Shown one piece after another: positions 18,065 through 26,033 of a stretch of DNA of 64,000 nucleotides. Position numbers and translations under genes: made by a program. Position 1 is the stretch's first letter. Each line of letters starts with the position of its first letter. The notes below the pieces were generated by a model that did no database searches, had not been told where the DNA came from, and saw only the letters and a list, made by a program, of their open reading frames with translations. Source of the DNA: Solimonas fluminis (GTDB lineage: Bacteria; Pseudomonadota; Gammaproteobacteria; Nevskiales; Nevskiaceae); NCBI RefSeq assembly GCF_002930645.1, contig NZ_PSNW01000006.1, positions 1 through 64,000 of the forward strand. Direction: 5' to 3'.

Positions 18065-18979
18065 TCAGGCCTGCCCGGCGGGCTGCAGCCGGGCCAGTTT
18101 CTCGGGATTGCGCGTCACGTAGACCGCCGCGATGCGGCCGTCGCGGATGTCCAGCGCATAGGTCTGGGCCAGGCGCCCGGCCATGTACAGCAGGATGCCC
18201 GGCATGCCGTTGATGCTGGCCAGCCGCAGGTTCAGGGGGCCGGAGACCAGGCGCCGGGCGATCTTCGGCTTGCGCACCAGCCCGGTCAGGAAGCGCGCGA
18301 TGCGCTCGGCACCCCGCACCGGCTTGAGCGCCGCGGGCACCTTGCCGCCGCCGTCGGAGTAGAACACGGCGTCGTCCGCCAGCACCTGCTTCAGGCCCTC
18401 GATGTCGCCGCCGCCCAGGGCCATCACGAAGGCCTGCGTCAGCCGCGCCGACTCCTCGGCGGAGGGGCGGAAGCGCGGCCGCTCGCGCCGCACCTGGCTG
18501 CGGGCGCGCGAGGCCAGCTGGCGGCAGGCCTCCTCGCTGCGGCGCAGGGTGCGTGCCACCTCGGGGTAGTCCAGGTCGAAGACGTCGTGCATCAGGAAGG
18601 CGGCGCGTTCCAGGGGCGACAGGCGCTCCAGGGTCAGCAGCAGCGCCACCGACAGGTCATCCGCGTACTCGCTGGCGGCGTCCGGCGCCAGGGCCGCGTC
18701 GTCGAGCAGCGGCTCCGGCAGCCAGGGGCCGATGTACTCCTCGCGCTGCAGCCGCGCCGACTTGAGCTGGTCCAGGCACAGCCGCGTCACCGTGCGGGCG
18801 AGAAAGGCGCGCGGCTGCTCCACCGCCGCGCGGTCCGCCGCGTGCCAGCGCAGGTAGGCGTCCTGCACCGCGTCCTCGGCCTCCGCTCGCGAGCCGAGCA
18901 TGCGGTAGGCCAGGCCCAGCAGGGAGCCCCGGTGGGGCTCGAAGCTGGCGGCCGGATCGGGCTGGGCGCTGGCGGACAT
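18065..18979 (-). CDS. ECF41-group RNA polymerase sigma factor with SnoaL-like C-terminal domain
   Basis: The product is 304 residues. Sigma2 (about 15-80, 'LLGLAYRMLGSRAEAEDAVQDAYLRW') and sigma4 (about 115-165, 'LSPLERAAFLMHDVFDLDYPEVA') are followed by a C-terminal domain of about 120 residues. That domain carries the DGGGK motif (near 220) and a terminal NPEKL, the two signatures of the ECF41 regulatory extension. In this group the fused domain replaces an anti-sigma factor and modulates activity. The gene is last in a unit with a CxxC carboxymuconolactone-decarboxylase-like gene, the usual ECF41 partner. An ECF41 promoter lies upstream of the unit, so autoregulation is likely. Confidence 0.93.
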   Translation of the reverse strand: MSASAQPDPAASFEPHRGSLLGLAYRMLGSRAEAEDAVQDAYLRWHAADRAAVEQPRAFLARTVTRLCLDQLKSARLQREEYIGPWLPEPLLDDAALAPDAASEYADDLSVALLLTLERLSPLERAAFLMHDVFDLDYPEVARTLRRSEEACRQLASRARSQVRRERPRFRPSAEESARLTQAFVMALGGGDIEGLKQVLADDAVFYSDGGGKVPAALKPVRGAERIARFLTGLVRKPKIARRLVSGPLNLRLASINGMPGILLYMAGRLAQTYALDIRDGRIAAVYVTRNPEKLARLQPAGQA

Positions 18980-18989
18980 GGCGCGCGGG

Positions 18990-19532
18990 TCAGGCCGTCT
19001 GCGTCACGGCCTGCGGCCGCCCGCCCACTTCCACGCGCAGGCAGGTCTTGCCGTAGCCCAGGGCGTACTTCAGCGTCGGGAAGATGCGTGCCGCCACCAG
19101 GGCGAAGGCGATCGACACCAGCGCGCGCCGGCCCCATCGCTGCAGGACCTGCTCGCGCAGCGGATCGGCCTCCGGGCTGCGGGCCAGCGAGGCCTCGGCG
19201 AAGCGGTAGGCCAGCCGGGCATCGGGCGGCAGCTGCTCCGGCCTGCGGCCGACCACGGCACGCAGGGTTTCGGCCGGCACGCCGGCCTGCTCGGCCATGC
19301 GCACCACCAGTTGCGTGCAGGGACCGCAGTCCTCGTGCAGGCCGCCGACGATCTTGGCGGTGAACCAGGCATCTACCGGGATGTCGCGGTGGTATTTCGC
19401 CAGGGGCATGACCTTGTTGAAGAGCAGCACGGCCTTCAGGTCGGCGGCGAGCAGTTCGCGGGCGTAGGACATGTCGTAATCGTACGCGCGCTCGAACTTC
19501 GAGATCTGGCTGTTGATGAGGGGCTTGATCAT
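18990..19532 (-). CDS. Carboxymuconolactone decarboxylase/AhpD-like protein, ECF41 partner
   Basis: This 180-residue helical protein contains a redox-type CxxC in 'HEDCGPCTQLVVRMAEQAGV', placed as in AhpD-like members of the carboxymuconolactone decarboxylase superfamily. Such genes are the most frequent neighbours and targets of ECF41 sigma factors, often as oxidoreductases of unknown substrate. It is 12 bp downstream of a small membrane protein gene and 10 bp upstream of the sigma gene, so all three are probably one transcript. The C-terminal stretch 'RIFPTLKYALGYGKTC' contains a third cysteine. Confidence 0.85.
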   Translation of the reverse strand: MIKPLINSQISKFERAYDYDMSYARELLAADLKAVLLFNKVMPLAKYHRDIPVDAWFTAKIVGGLHEDCGPCTQLVVRMAEQAGVPAETLRAVVGRRPEQLPPDARLAYRFAEASLARSPEADPLREQVLQRWGRRALVSIAFALVAARIFPTLKYALGYGKTCLRVEVGGRPQAVTQTA

Positions 19533-19544
19533 GGCGGCGGTTCC

Positions 19545-19937
19545 TCAGGCGTAACGGGCGGCGGGGGCGGCCTTGCGCGGCCAGGACAGGGCCAGCGCCG
19601 CCAGGGCGGGGACCACGACCAGCAGGGCGTCATTGAGCAGGTGGCCCGCGGCGACGCGGCCCTGCAGGGCGTCGAAGACATGGATCAGGGCATGCAGCAG
19701 CTGGAACGCGCTGCCGGCGATGGCGGCCGGCCAGGCCTGGGGCCAGCGCAGCAGGGCGAGCAGGCCGGCACCGGAGACGCTGTAGGCGGCACCGATGTCG
19801 CGGATGAAGTGGGGGTTGTAGGGCCCGGTGGCGCTGACGCCGGGCACCGCCGGATACCAGGACGCTGGCGCCAGCAGCATGAACAGGCCGTTGGCCAGCA
19901 GGCCGAGGCCCAGGACGGCCAGGATCGGGTTTCGCAT
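19545..19937 (-). CDS. Small polytopic membrane protein, first gene of the ECF41 unit
   Basis: From the ATG at 19937 (CGGAG upstream) the product has 130 residues and probably four membrane helices. A conserved-looking loop follows the first helix ('YNPHFIRDIGAAYSVSGAGLL'), and 'LLHALIHVFDAL' lies in the third. I do not recognise a named family beyond DoxX-like general architecture. It is the promoter-proximal gene of the module, directly after the ECF41-type promoter, so it is probably the most strongly induced product. Its presence as a third component is not part of the usual two-gene description. Confidence 0.72.
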   Translation of the reverse strand: MRNPILAVLGLGLLANGLFMLLAPASWYPAVPGVSATGPYNPHFIRDIGAAYSVSGAGLLALLRWPQAWPAAIAGSAFQLLHALIHVFDALQGRVAAGHLLNDALLVVVPALAALALSWPRKAAPAARYA

Positions 19938-19972
19938 CGCTCGTGTGCTCCGGTGAGGGGGTTCACGGACAA

Positions 19973-19999
19973 GACGAGCCGGCTGCGCAGGTTGTGACA
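19973..19999 (-). promoter_or_regulatory. ECF41-type promoter (TGTCACA-N16-CGTC)
   Basis: On the minus strand TGTCACA (19999-19993) is followed after exactly 16 bp by CGTC (19976-19973), 36 bp before the first start codon of the unit. This is the known target motif of ECF41 sigma factors, so the unit is predicted to be transcribed by its own last gene product. Confidence 0.88.
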
Positions 20000-20020
20000 T
20001 GACACGGCGTGCCATGCAGC

Positions 20021-20068
20021 AGCCAGCTTGCTGGCGACCGGGTGCGAGAGGTCGCCGGCAAGCTGGCT
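20021..20068. repeat. REP-like palindromic element
   Basis: An 18-bp arm AGCCAGCTTGCTGGCGAC and its reverse complement with one mismatch are separated by 12 bp. A second copy of the same family lies at 29096-29143. Palindromes built on 'GGAGCCAGCTTGCTGGC' are widespread REP elements in pseudomonad and xanthomonad intergenic DNA. Confidence 0.85.
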
Positions 20069-20101
20069 CCTGCATGAATACCCCTGTATCCCCGGAAAGC
20101 A

Positions 20102-20128
20102 GAAAGCCCCTCGCAGGGAGGGGCTTTC
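20102..20128 (-). terminator. Terminator after prs
   Basis: GAAAGCCCCT / AGGGGCTTTC form a 10-bp stem with a 7-nt loop, 19 bp beyond the prs stop codon. The A/T-rich stem ends allow use from the minus strand. Confidence 0.75.
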
Positions 20129-20147
20129 GCTTGAAACCCGCCGCGGC

Positions 20148-21146
20148 TCAATCCACGTACAGCGAGCTCACCGACTCCTCCGCGCTGATGCGGCGGATGG
20201 TCTCGGCCAGCAGGCCGCCGATGGACAGCTGGCGGATCTTGGGGCAGGCCTTGGCGGCGTCGGAGAGGGGGATGGTGTCGGTCACCACCAGCTCGTCCAG
20301 CACCGACTTGCTGATGTTGCTGATCGCCGGGCCCGAGAGTACCGGGTGGGTGATGTAGGCCACCACCTTGATCGCGCCGGCTTCCTTCAGGGCCTCGGCG
20401 GCCTTGCAGAGGGTGCCGGCGGTGTCGGCGAGGTCGTCCACCAGCACGCAGGTGCGGCCGGTGACGTCGCCGATGATGTTCATCACGCGCGATTCGTTGG
20501 GCTTGGGCCGGCGCTTGTCGATGATCGCGAGGTCCGCGTCGTCCAGGCGCTTGGCCACGGCGCGGGCGCGCACCACGCCGCCGACGTCCGGGGCCACCAC
20601 GATCAGGTTCTCGTACTTCTGGCGCCAGATCTCGCCCAGCAGCACGGGGCTGGCGTAGACGTTGTCCACGGCGATGTCGAAGAAGCCCTGGATCTGGTCG
20701 GCGTGGAGGTCCACCGTCAGCACGCGGTTGGCGCCGCACTCGCCGATCATGTCGGCCACCACCTTGGCCGAGATCGGCACGCGCGTGGAGCGCGGGCGGC
20801 GGTCCTGGCGGGCGTAGCCGAAGTAGGGGATCACCGCCGTGATGCGGCCGGCCGAGGCGCGCTTGAGCGCGTCCAGCATCAGCAGCAGCTCCATCACGTT
20901 GTCATTGGTCGGCGCGCAGGTCGGCTGGATCACGAACACGTCCTTGCCGCGCACGTTCTCCTGGATCTCGATCTGGATCTCGCCGTCGGAGAACTGCGAG
21001 ATCACCGCCTGGCCCAGCGGCTGCTTCAGGTAATTGGCAATGTCCTGCGAAAGCTTGGGATTCGCATTACCCGAGAACAGCATCAGCTTGGAGTCGGCCA
21101 TGTAAACGTTCGCCTCTGCGGTGGCGCTGTCGGAATAGGAGTTCAT
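20148..21146 (-). CDS. prs: Ribose-phosphate pyrophosphokinase
   Basis: The 332-residue reading makes PRPP from ribose 5-phosphate and ATP for nucleotide, His and Trp synthesis. '[24 protein letters not shown]', '[12 protein letters not shown]', the metal-binding '[12 protein letters not shown]' and the PRPP loop '[15 protein letters not shown]' are all present. The common last motif is VDDMxDTAGT, so DLADTAGT is a mild variant. A start at the internal Met (21101, [15 protein letters not shown]) would match the usual 315-residue length and may be the true one. It follows tRNA-Gln and ispE on the same strand. Confidence 0.96.
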   Translation of the reverse strand: MNSYSDSATAEANVYMADSKLMLFSGNANPKLSQDIANYLKQPLGQAVISQFSDGEIQIEIQENVRGKDVFVIQPTCAPTNDNVMELLLMLDALKRASAGRITAVIPYFGYARQDRRPRSTRVPISAKVVADMIGECGANRVLTVDLHADQIQGFFDIAVDNVYASPVLLGEIWRQKYENLIVVAPDVGGVVRARAVAKRLDDADLAIIDKRRPKPNESRVMNIIGDVTGRTCVLVDDLADTAGTLCKAAEALKEAGAIKVVAYITHPVLSGPAISNISKSVLDELVVTDTIPLSDAAKACPKIRQLSIGGLLAETIRRISAEESVSSLYVD

Positions 21147-21191
21147 GCAGCGCCCCGTCGATCCTGGCTAGAAAGAAAGGAAGTAAGAAAC

Positions 21192-21215
21192 GGCTGGGGC
21201 GGATGGATTCGAACC
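21192..21215 (-). repeat. 24-bp partial duplicate of the tRNA-Gln 3' end
   Basis: These 24 bases repeat 21270-21293 exactly, that is, nearly all of the T-arm and acceptor 3' half of the neighbouring tRNA-Gln. The rest of the cloverleaf is absent. Such tRNA 3'-end copies are left by site-specific integration or by tRNA gene duplication and decay. Confidence 0.8.
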
Positions 21216-21268
21216 TCGCCCCGATGATCGGGATCGTTCGGTTGCCAGCTGCCGGCCATTCGAAACTG

Positions 21269-21343
21269 TGGCTGGGGCGGATGGATTCGAACCACCGAAT
21301 GGCGGGATCAAAACCCGCTGCCTTACCGCTTGGCGACGCCCCA
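21269..21343 (-). tRNA. tRNA-Gln (TTG)
   Basis: A complete 75-nt cloverleaf lies on the minus strand. It has the acceptor TGGGGC pairing with GCCCCA, the short D-arm (GCCAAGCGGTAAGGC) typical of tRNA-Gln, the anticodon loop TTTTGAT with anticodon TTG, a GGTTCGAATCC T-arm, discriminator G and an encoded CCA. It lies between ispE and prs, its usual site in many gammaproteobacteria. Confidence 0.96.
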
Positions 21344-21346
21344 ACA

Positions 21347-22207
21347 TCACAGGCCGCGCATTATACCGGTGAGCGGTGAGTGATTCAGCCCGCGCGCAAC
21401 AAAACTCTTCCACGCGGCCGGAACCTGCTTCTGGGCGGCGCTGGCGAGCGCGCGTTCGGCAAAGCTGACGAAGACCGAGGCGCCGGTGCCGGACATCTGC
21501 GCCGGGCCCTGGCCGCGGGCCCAGTCCAGGGCGGCCTTGACCTGGGGATAGCGGGCGGTGGTGACCGGCTCGCAGACGTTGCCGGTGCGGCCGGCGAGGT
21601 AGTCGTCCAGCGTGACGCGGGGGCAGTCGCGCTTCAGCTCGGGCGCCTGGAAGATCTCCTGGGTGCTGACCGAGACGTCGGGCACCACCACCAGGTACCA
21701 GGGCTCCGGCATCTCCACCGGGGCCAGCCGCTCGCCCACGCCCTCGGCCCAGCTGGCCAGCCCGCGGACGAACACCGGGACGTCGGCGCCCAGCTGCAGG
21801 CCGATCTCGGCCAGTTCGGCGGTGGTGAACCCGGTGTTCCACAGCCGGTTCAGCGCCACCAGGGTGGTGGCGGCATTGCTGGAGCCGCCGCCGAGCCCGC
21901 CGCCGATGGGCAGGCGCTTCTCGATGCGGATGTCCGCGCCGAGGCCGGCGCCGCTGAGCCGGCCCAGCAGCCGGGCGGCCCGCACCGCCAGGTCCTGCTC
22001 CGGGTCGATGCCCGGCAGGGCGTTCTGGCGGACCACCTGGCCGTCGCCGCGCGGGACGAAGAACAGGCTGTCGCCGTGGTCCAGGAACTGGAACAGGGTC
22101 TGCAGCTCGTGGTAGCCGTCCTTGCGGCGGCCGGTGACGTGCAGGAACAGGTTCAGCTTGGCCGGAGCCGGCCAGGGGAATTCGTTGGTGAAGGGAGCGA
22201 GGGTCAT
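21347..22207 (-). CDS. ispE: 4-diphosphocytidyl-2-C-methyl-D-erythritol kinase
   Basis: This 286-residue GHMP kinase of the non-mevalonate isoprenoid pathway phosphorylates CDP-methylerythritol. The N-terminal 'PAPAKLNLFLHVTGRRKDGYHELQ', the ATP loop 'LPIGGGLGGGSSNAAT' near residue 105, the Asp in 'LGADVPVF' and the C-terminal 'AQMSGTGASVF' are complete. The stop codon lies 3 bp from tRNA-Gln, so mRNA and tRNA are likely on one precursor. It follows lolB as in many relatives. Confidence 0.96.
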   Translation of the reverse strand: MTLAPFTNEFPWPAPAKLNLFLHVTGRRKDGYHELQTLFQFLDHGDSLFFVPRGDGQVVRQNALPGIDPEQDLAVRAARLLGRLSGAGLGADIRIEKRLPIGGGLGGGSSNAATTLVALNRLWNTGFTTAELAEIGLQLGADVPVFVRGLASWAEGVGERLAPVEMPEPWYLVVVPDVSVSTQEIFQAPELKRDCPRVTLDDYLAGRTGNVCEPVTTARYPQVKAALDWARGQGPAQMSGTGASVFVSFAERALASAAQKQVPAAWKSFVARGLNHSPLTGIMRGL

Positions 22208-22255
22208 TGGTCTTGTTGATGGGCAGGGCGGGAGGTCCGTCTCCGGCCGTTCTCG

Positions 22256-22888
22256 TTATTGTACCGGGGGAGCGTCCGGCGCTTCGGCGCCCGGCAGGCC
22301 TTCCCAGCGGTCGGCCACCAGCTTGATCGTCACGTCCGGGCTGGCCAGCTGGAAGCGCCGCGGCAGCGTCACCGGGCCTGCCGGCTGGTATTCGTCGTAT
22401 TCCAGGCGCCAGCCATCCTGCTCCAGGGCAGCGATCTCGCCCTCGGCGTCCAGCTCGATCCGGGCGGGCGAGGCGGGGGCGGGCAGGCCCAGGGCCCAGT
22501 AGCGCAGCCCGGCGATCGGCAGGGTCCAGCCCAGCTTGCGCCGCAGCCAGGCTTCCGGGTCCGCCGTGACCTGGCTGCCTTCGCGGCTGCGCACCTCCAC
22601 CACCGAGGGATTGCCGGCGATGCTCAGTGCGCCGACGCCGAAGGGGCCCGCCAGGCGCAGGTCGAAGCTGTCATCCGGGTTCTGCTGCCAGCGCAGTTCG
22701 CCCTTCATGCCCAGGCTGCCGCTGCTGGCGACGCGGGCTTGCAGGCTGAAGCGGTCGATCCGCTCCAGCGCCGCCTTGCGCTCCTGCCAGCGTGCTTCGG
22801 AGGGGGGCTGCGGCATGTCCGGACCCTTGAACAGGGCGCAGCCCGCCAGCAGGCTGGCGGCGGCAACGCCGCACCATGCGAGCCTCAT
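22256..22888 (-). CDS. lolB: Outer-membrane lipoprotein receptor LolB
   Basis: The product is 210 residues from the ATG at 22888, with a lipoprotein signal ending SLLAGC. The start overlaps the stop of the TPR gene (ATGA). The mature part has the LolB pattern: 'ARWQERKAALERIDRFSLQARVAS', 'GELRWQQNPDDSFDLRLAGPFG', and 'LGWTLPIAGLRYWALGLPAP'. LolB takes lipoproteins from LolA and inserts them in the outer membrane. The position directly before ispE supports the call. Confidence 0.93.
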   Translation of the reverse strand: MRLAWCGVAAASLLAGCALFKGPDMPQPPSEARWQERKAALERIDRFSLQARVASSGSLGMKGELRWQQNPDDSFDLRLAGPFGVGALSIAGNPSVVEVRSREGSQVTADPEAWLRRKLGWTLPIAGLRYWALGLPAPASPARIELDAEGEIAALEQDGWRLEYDEYQPAGPVTLPRRFQLASPDVTIKLVADRWEGLPGAEAPDAPPVQ

Positions 22889-24561
22889 CGGGCGAGCCGC
22901 TGCACCGTTTCCTTCAGCACACGGTGGTCGGGATCGTCGGCGAGGGCCTTGTCCCAGATGTCGCGGGCACGATCCTTCTCGCCCAGGGCCCACAGCACCT
23001 CGCCCAGGTGGGCGGCGACTTCGGGGTCGGGGAATTTATCGTAGGCCTGTTGCAGCCAGGTGAGCGCCTCCCGGGTACGGCCGCGCTTGTACTCGGCCCA
23101 GCCCAGGCTGTCGATGATCGCGGCATCCTCGGGCTCCAGCGTATGCGCGCGCCGGATCATCTCGGTGGCTTCGTCCAGGCGCTTGGTGTGGACCAGCAGC
23201 ATGTAGCCCAGTCCGTTGAGCGCGCGGGCGTCGTCCGGGTTCTCCGCCAGCAGGCTGCGCAGGTCCTTCTCCGCCAGCGGCAGCTGGCCCAGGCGCTCGT
23301 GCACCAGGGAGCGGCTGTAGACCAGGTCGCCATCCTCCGGATAGTCGCCCACCGCTTCGTCGAGCAGCTTCAGGGCCTCGGCATTCTCATTGGCGTCGAT
23401 CAGGATCTCGGCCTCGGCGCGGTAGAAGCGCGGCCCCAGCGGCGGCAACTGGTCCCGTGCCTGCGCCAGCAGCGAGCGGGCGGCGGCCATCTGGCCGTTC
23501 TCCGCCAGCACGGAGGCGCGGCGCATCAGCGCCTCCACCGCCGGCATGCCGGTGGTGACCTTGGCGTAGTAAGCCAGGGCCTGAGCCCAGTTCTTGCGCG
23601 ATTCCTCCATGCGGCCGAGCTGCAGGGCGGCCTCCTGGACGCGCTCGCCCTGCATCAGCGGCTGCAGGTACTTCTCCGCCTCGGCGTACTGCTGGTCGCT
23701 GACGGCCAGCACGCCCAGCGCGAAGCGGGCCTCGTCCATCTTCGGATTGGCGGCCAGCGTCTTCTGCAGCTGGCTGCGCGCGGCGTCGCGCTGCTCGGCT
23801 TCCAGCAGCAGGCGGGCGTAGGCGTAGCGGATGGTGGCGCCCTTGGTTCCGGCGGCCAGCTTGTCTATCAGGGCCGTGGCCTCGTCCAGCTTCTTCTGGC
23901 GCACCAGCACGCCGGCCAGCAGCAGGGTCTCTTCCTCGGCCCCCTTGGACAGCTCCACGGCCTTGCGCGCCGAGGTCTCGGCCAGCGGCAGGTCTTCATA
24001 GCGCAGGGCCACCAGGGCCAGCGCGTGCTGGGCGCCGGCACGCTGGGGCTCGCGCCCGGCCAGGGGCTTCATGACCTCCAGCACGGCGGGGCCCTGCTCG
24101 TTTCCGGCCTGGGCCAGCAACAGGGCCACGTGGCGGTAGCCGTCGTCCCGGCCGCCGGCGTGGCCCTCCACGATGGCCTCGGCCTGGCGCTGCACCTCGG
24201 CCTTGTCGCCGGCTTCCAGGGCCAGCCGGGCGATGACCTCGCGGGCCTCCAGGGCATTGGGTTCCACCACCAGCCAGCGCTGCGCGGCCTGCATCGCCAG
24301 CCCCGCGTCCTTGGCCAGCAGCGCCAGCTGGGTGGCGCGCTGGGCCAGGTCCGGATCGGGGGTGATGGCCAGGGCCTTGAGGAATTCCTGGGCCGCCACG
24401 GCGGGCTGCTGGCGGTTGGCCGCCATCTCGCCGGCCATGACGTGGAACTGGGCGTTGGCCTCCTGGGAGGCGAAGGGAGCCGTCTGCGCGGTCCTGGCTT
24501 GCTCGGCCGCCAGGGTCTGGACGGAAACCAGCAGGAGGGCGCTCAGGCCCAGGAGTTGCAT
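22885..24561 (-). CDS. Exported tetratricopeptide-repeat protein
   Basis: From the ATG at 24561 the product has 558 residues with a signal peptide (MQLLGLSALLLVSVQTLAA); a GTG seven codons upstream is also possible. The body is a chain of TPR helices. These are clearest at the C-terminus, where 'A..LNGLGYMLLVHTKRLDEA', 'IIDSLGWAEYKRGRTREAL' and 'EVAAHLGEVLWALGEKDRA' form three consecutive canonical repeats. Such proteins lie upstream of lolB in Pseudomonas-like genomes and probably act as periplasmic scaffolds in envelope assembly; the partner is unknown. It is the first gene of the lolB-ispE unit and diverges from hemA. Confidence 0.88.
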   Translation of the reverse strand: MQLLGLSALLLVSVQTLAAEQARTAQTAPFASQEANAQFHVMAGEMAANRQQPAVAAQEFLKALAITPDPDLAQRATQLALLAKDAGLAMQAAQRWLVVEPNALEAREVIARLALEAGDKAEVQRQAEAIVEGHAGGRDDGYRHVALLLAQAGNEQGPAVLEVMKPLAGREPQRAGAQHALALVALRYEDLPLAETSARKAVELSKGAEEETLLLAGVLVRQKKLDEATALIDKLAAGTKGATIRYAYARLLLEAEQRDAARSQLQKTLAANPKMDEARFALGVLAVSDQQYAEAEKYLQPLMQGERVQEAALQLGRMEESRKNWAQALAYYAKVTTGMPAVEALMRRASVLAENGQMAAARSLLAQARDQLPPLGPRFYRAEAEILIDANENAEALKLLDEAVGDYPEDGDLVYSRSLVHERLGQLPLAEKDLRSLLAENPDDARALNGLGYMLLVHTKRLDEATEMIRRAHTLEPEDAAIIDSLGWAEYKRGRTREALTWLQQAYDKFPDPEVAAHLGEVLWALGEKDRARDIWDKALADDPDHRVLKETVQRLAR

Positions 24562-24713
24562 CGGGAAAGTTCTGGAAATCACGGGGAAAACCGGCGCGGG
24601 CGATGGATCACAGACATTATCACCCCGCCGGGGTTCAGTTCGTGAGGTCGGTAGCCAGGCAGGCAGCAGATTCGCGAACCCGTTAAAATTGCTGAATTGT
24701 TTCCGGTAGCCCC

Positions 24714-25976
24714 ATGGCCTTAATCACACTGGGTCTCAGCCACCATCTCGCGCCGGTCGAGGCGCGCGAACGCATGGCCTTTGCAGAAGCCGACCTGCCG
24801 GCGGCCCTGACGCGCCTGCGTGCCCTGCCGGGCGTGGCCGAGGCCGCCATCCTGTCCACCTGCAACCGCACCGAGATCATGGCGGTGGCCGAACTGGGGG
24901 AGGAGTCGCGCCTGCTGGAGTGGTGGCGCCGCGAGCGCCAGGCCCCCGAGGGCTACGTCGAGAAGTACCTGTATTCGCACCGCGACCTGGGCAGCGTCAC
25001 GCACAGCCTGCGGGTCGCCTCCGGGCTCGATTCCATGGTGCTGGGCGAGCCCCAGATCCTGGGCCAGATGAAGCAATCCTTCGCCCTGGCCAGCGAGATC
25101 AAGTCCCTGGGCCCGGTGCTGGGGCGCCTGTTCCAGCACGCCTTCGCCGTTGCCAAGCTGGTGCGCAGCCAGACCCAGGTCGGCGCCCATCCGGTGTCCG
25201 TGGCCTACGCCGCCGTGCAGATGGCGCGGCGCATCTTCGCCGACCTGTCCGGCCAGACCGTGCTGCTGATCGGCGCCGGCGAGATGACCCAACTGCTGGC
25301 CCGCCACCTGCAGCAGCATGGCGTCGGCCGCATCGTGGTGGCCAACCGCAGCCTGGAGCGCGCCGAGAAACTGGCGCGCGAGGTCCACGGCTACGCCATC
25401 AGCCTCAACGACCTGCCGAACTACCTGGCGGATGCCGACCTGATCGTGTCCTGCACCGCCGCGCGCGGCACCATCCTGCACAAGGAAGTGATGCAGCGCG
25501 CGGTCAAGAGCCGCCGCCGCAAGCCGGTGTTCATGATCGACCTCGCCGTGCCGCGCGACATCGACCCGCGCATCGCCGACCTCGAGGACATCTATCTCTA
25601 CACGGTGGACGACCTGCGCGCCGTGGTGGCGGAGAACCTCAAGCTGCGCGAGGAGGCCGCCAAGCAGGCCGAGGTGCTGATCCAGTCGCAGGCACTGGAA
25701 TTCGGCCGCTGGCTGGAGACGCGCGATGCCGGCGCCACCATCCAGCAGATCCGTGCCCGTGCCCGCAGCGTGCGCGACGAGGTTCTGGACAAGGCCCACC
25801 GCAAGCTCGCTTCCGGCGAGAAGCCGGAAGAGGTGATGGCCTTCATCGCCGACACGCTGGCCAACAAGCTGCTGCATGCCCCGTCCAGCGCGCTCAAGCG
25901 CGCCGACGCCGTCGAACAGGCGCTGCTGCTGAACGCGGCGCGCAAGCTGTTCGACCTTCCCGACGACCAGGCCTAG
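24714..25976 (+). CDS. hemA: Glutamyl-tRNA reductase
   Basis: The 420-residue enzyme makes glutamate-1-semialdehyde from Glu-tRNA, the first step of tetrapyrrole synthesis. The catalytic cysteine lies in 'LSTCNRTEI' (near residue 50) and the active-site 'GLDSMVLGEPQILGQMK' follows. The NADPH fold 'LLIGAGEMTQLLARHL' and the C-terminal dimer helices are in place. It diverges from the TPR-lolB-ispE unit and precedes prfA and prmC, the classic gammaproteobacterial order. Confidence 0.97.
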   Translation: MALITLGLSHHLAPVEARERMAFAEADLPAALTRLRALPGVAEAAILSTCNRTEIMAVAELGEESRLLEWWRRERQAPEGYVEKYLYSHRDLGSVTHSLRVASGLDSMVLGEPQILGQMKQSFALASEIKSLGPVLGRLFQHAFAVAKLVRSQTQVGAHPVSVAYAAVQMARRIFADLSGQTVLLIGAGEMTQLLARHLQQHGVGRIVVANRSLERAEKLAREVHGYAISLNDLPNYLADADLIVSCTAARGTILHKEVMQRAVKSRRRKPVFMIDLAVPRDIDPRIADLEDIYLYTVDDLRAVVAENLKLREEAAKQAEVLIQSQALEFGRWLETRDAGATIQQIRARARSVRDEVLDKAHRKLASGEKPEEVMAFIADTLANKLLHAPSSALKRADAVEQALLLNAARKLFDLPDDQA

Positions 25977-26033
25977 CGGCCCTGCGGCCGTGCCGGCAAG
26001 CGCCGGCCGGTCGCCATTCCCGTTGATCCGCAC

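Noticed and set aside
22876-24645. A 589-codon plus-strand frame and other long antisense frames (for example 30187-33009 and 33194-34951)
   Set aside because: High-GC DNA gives long antisense frames. These are rich in Arg/Ala/Gln/His and have no domain resemblance, while the opposite strands carry recognised genes.
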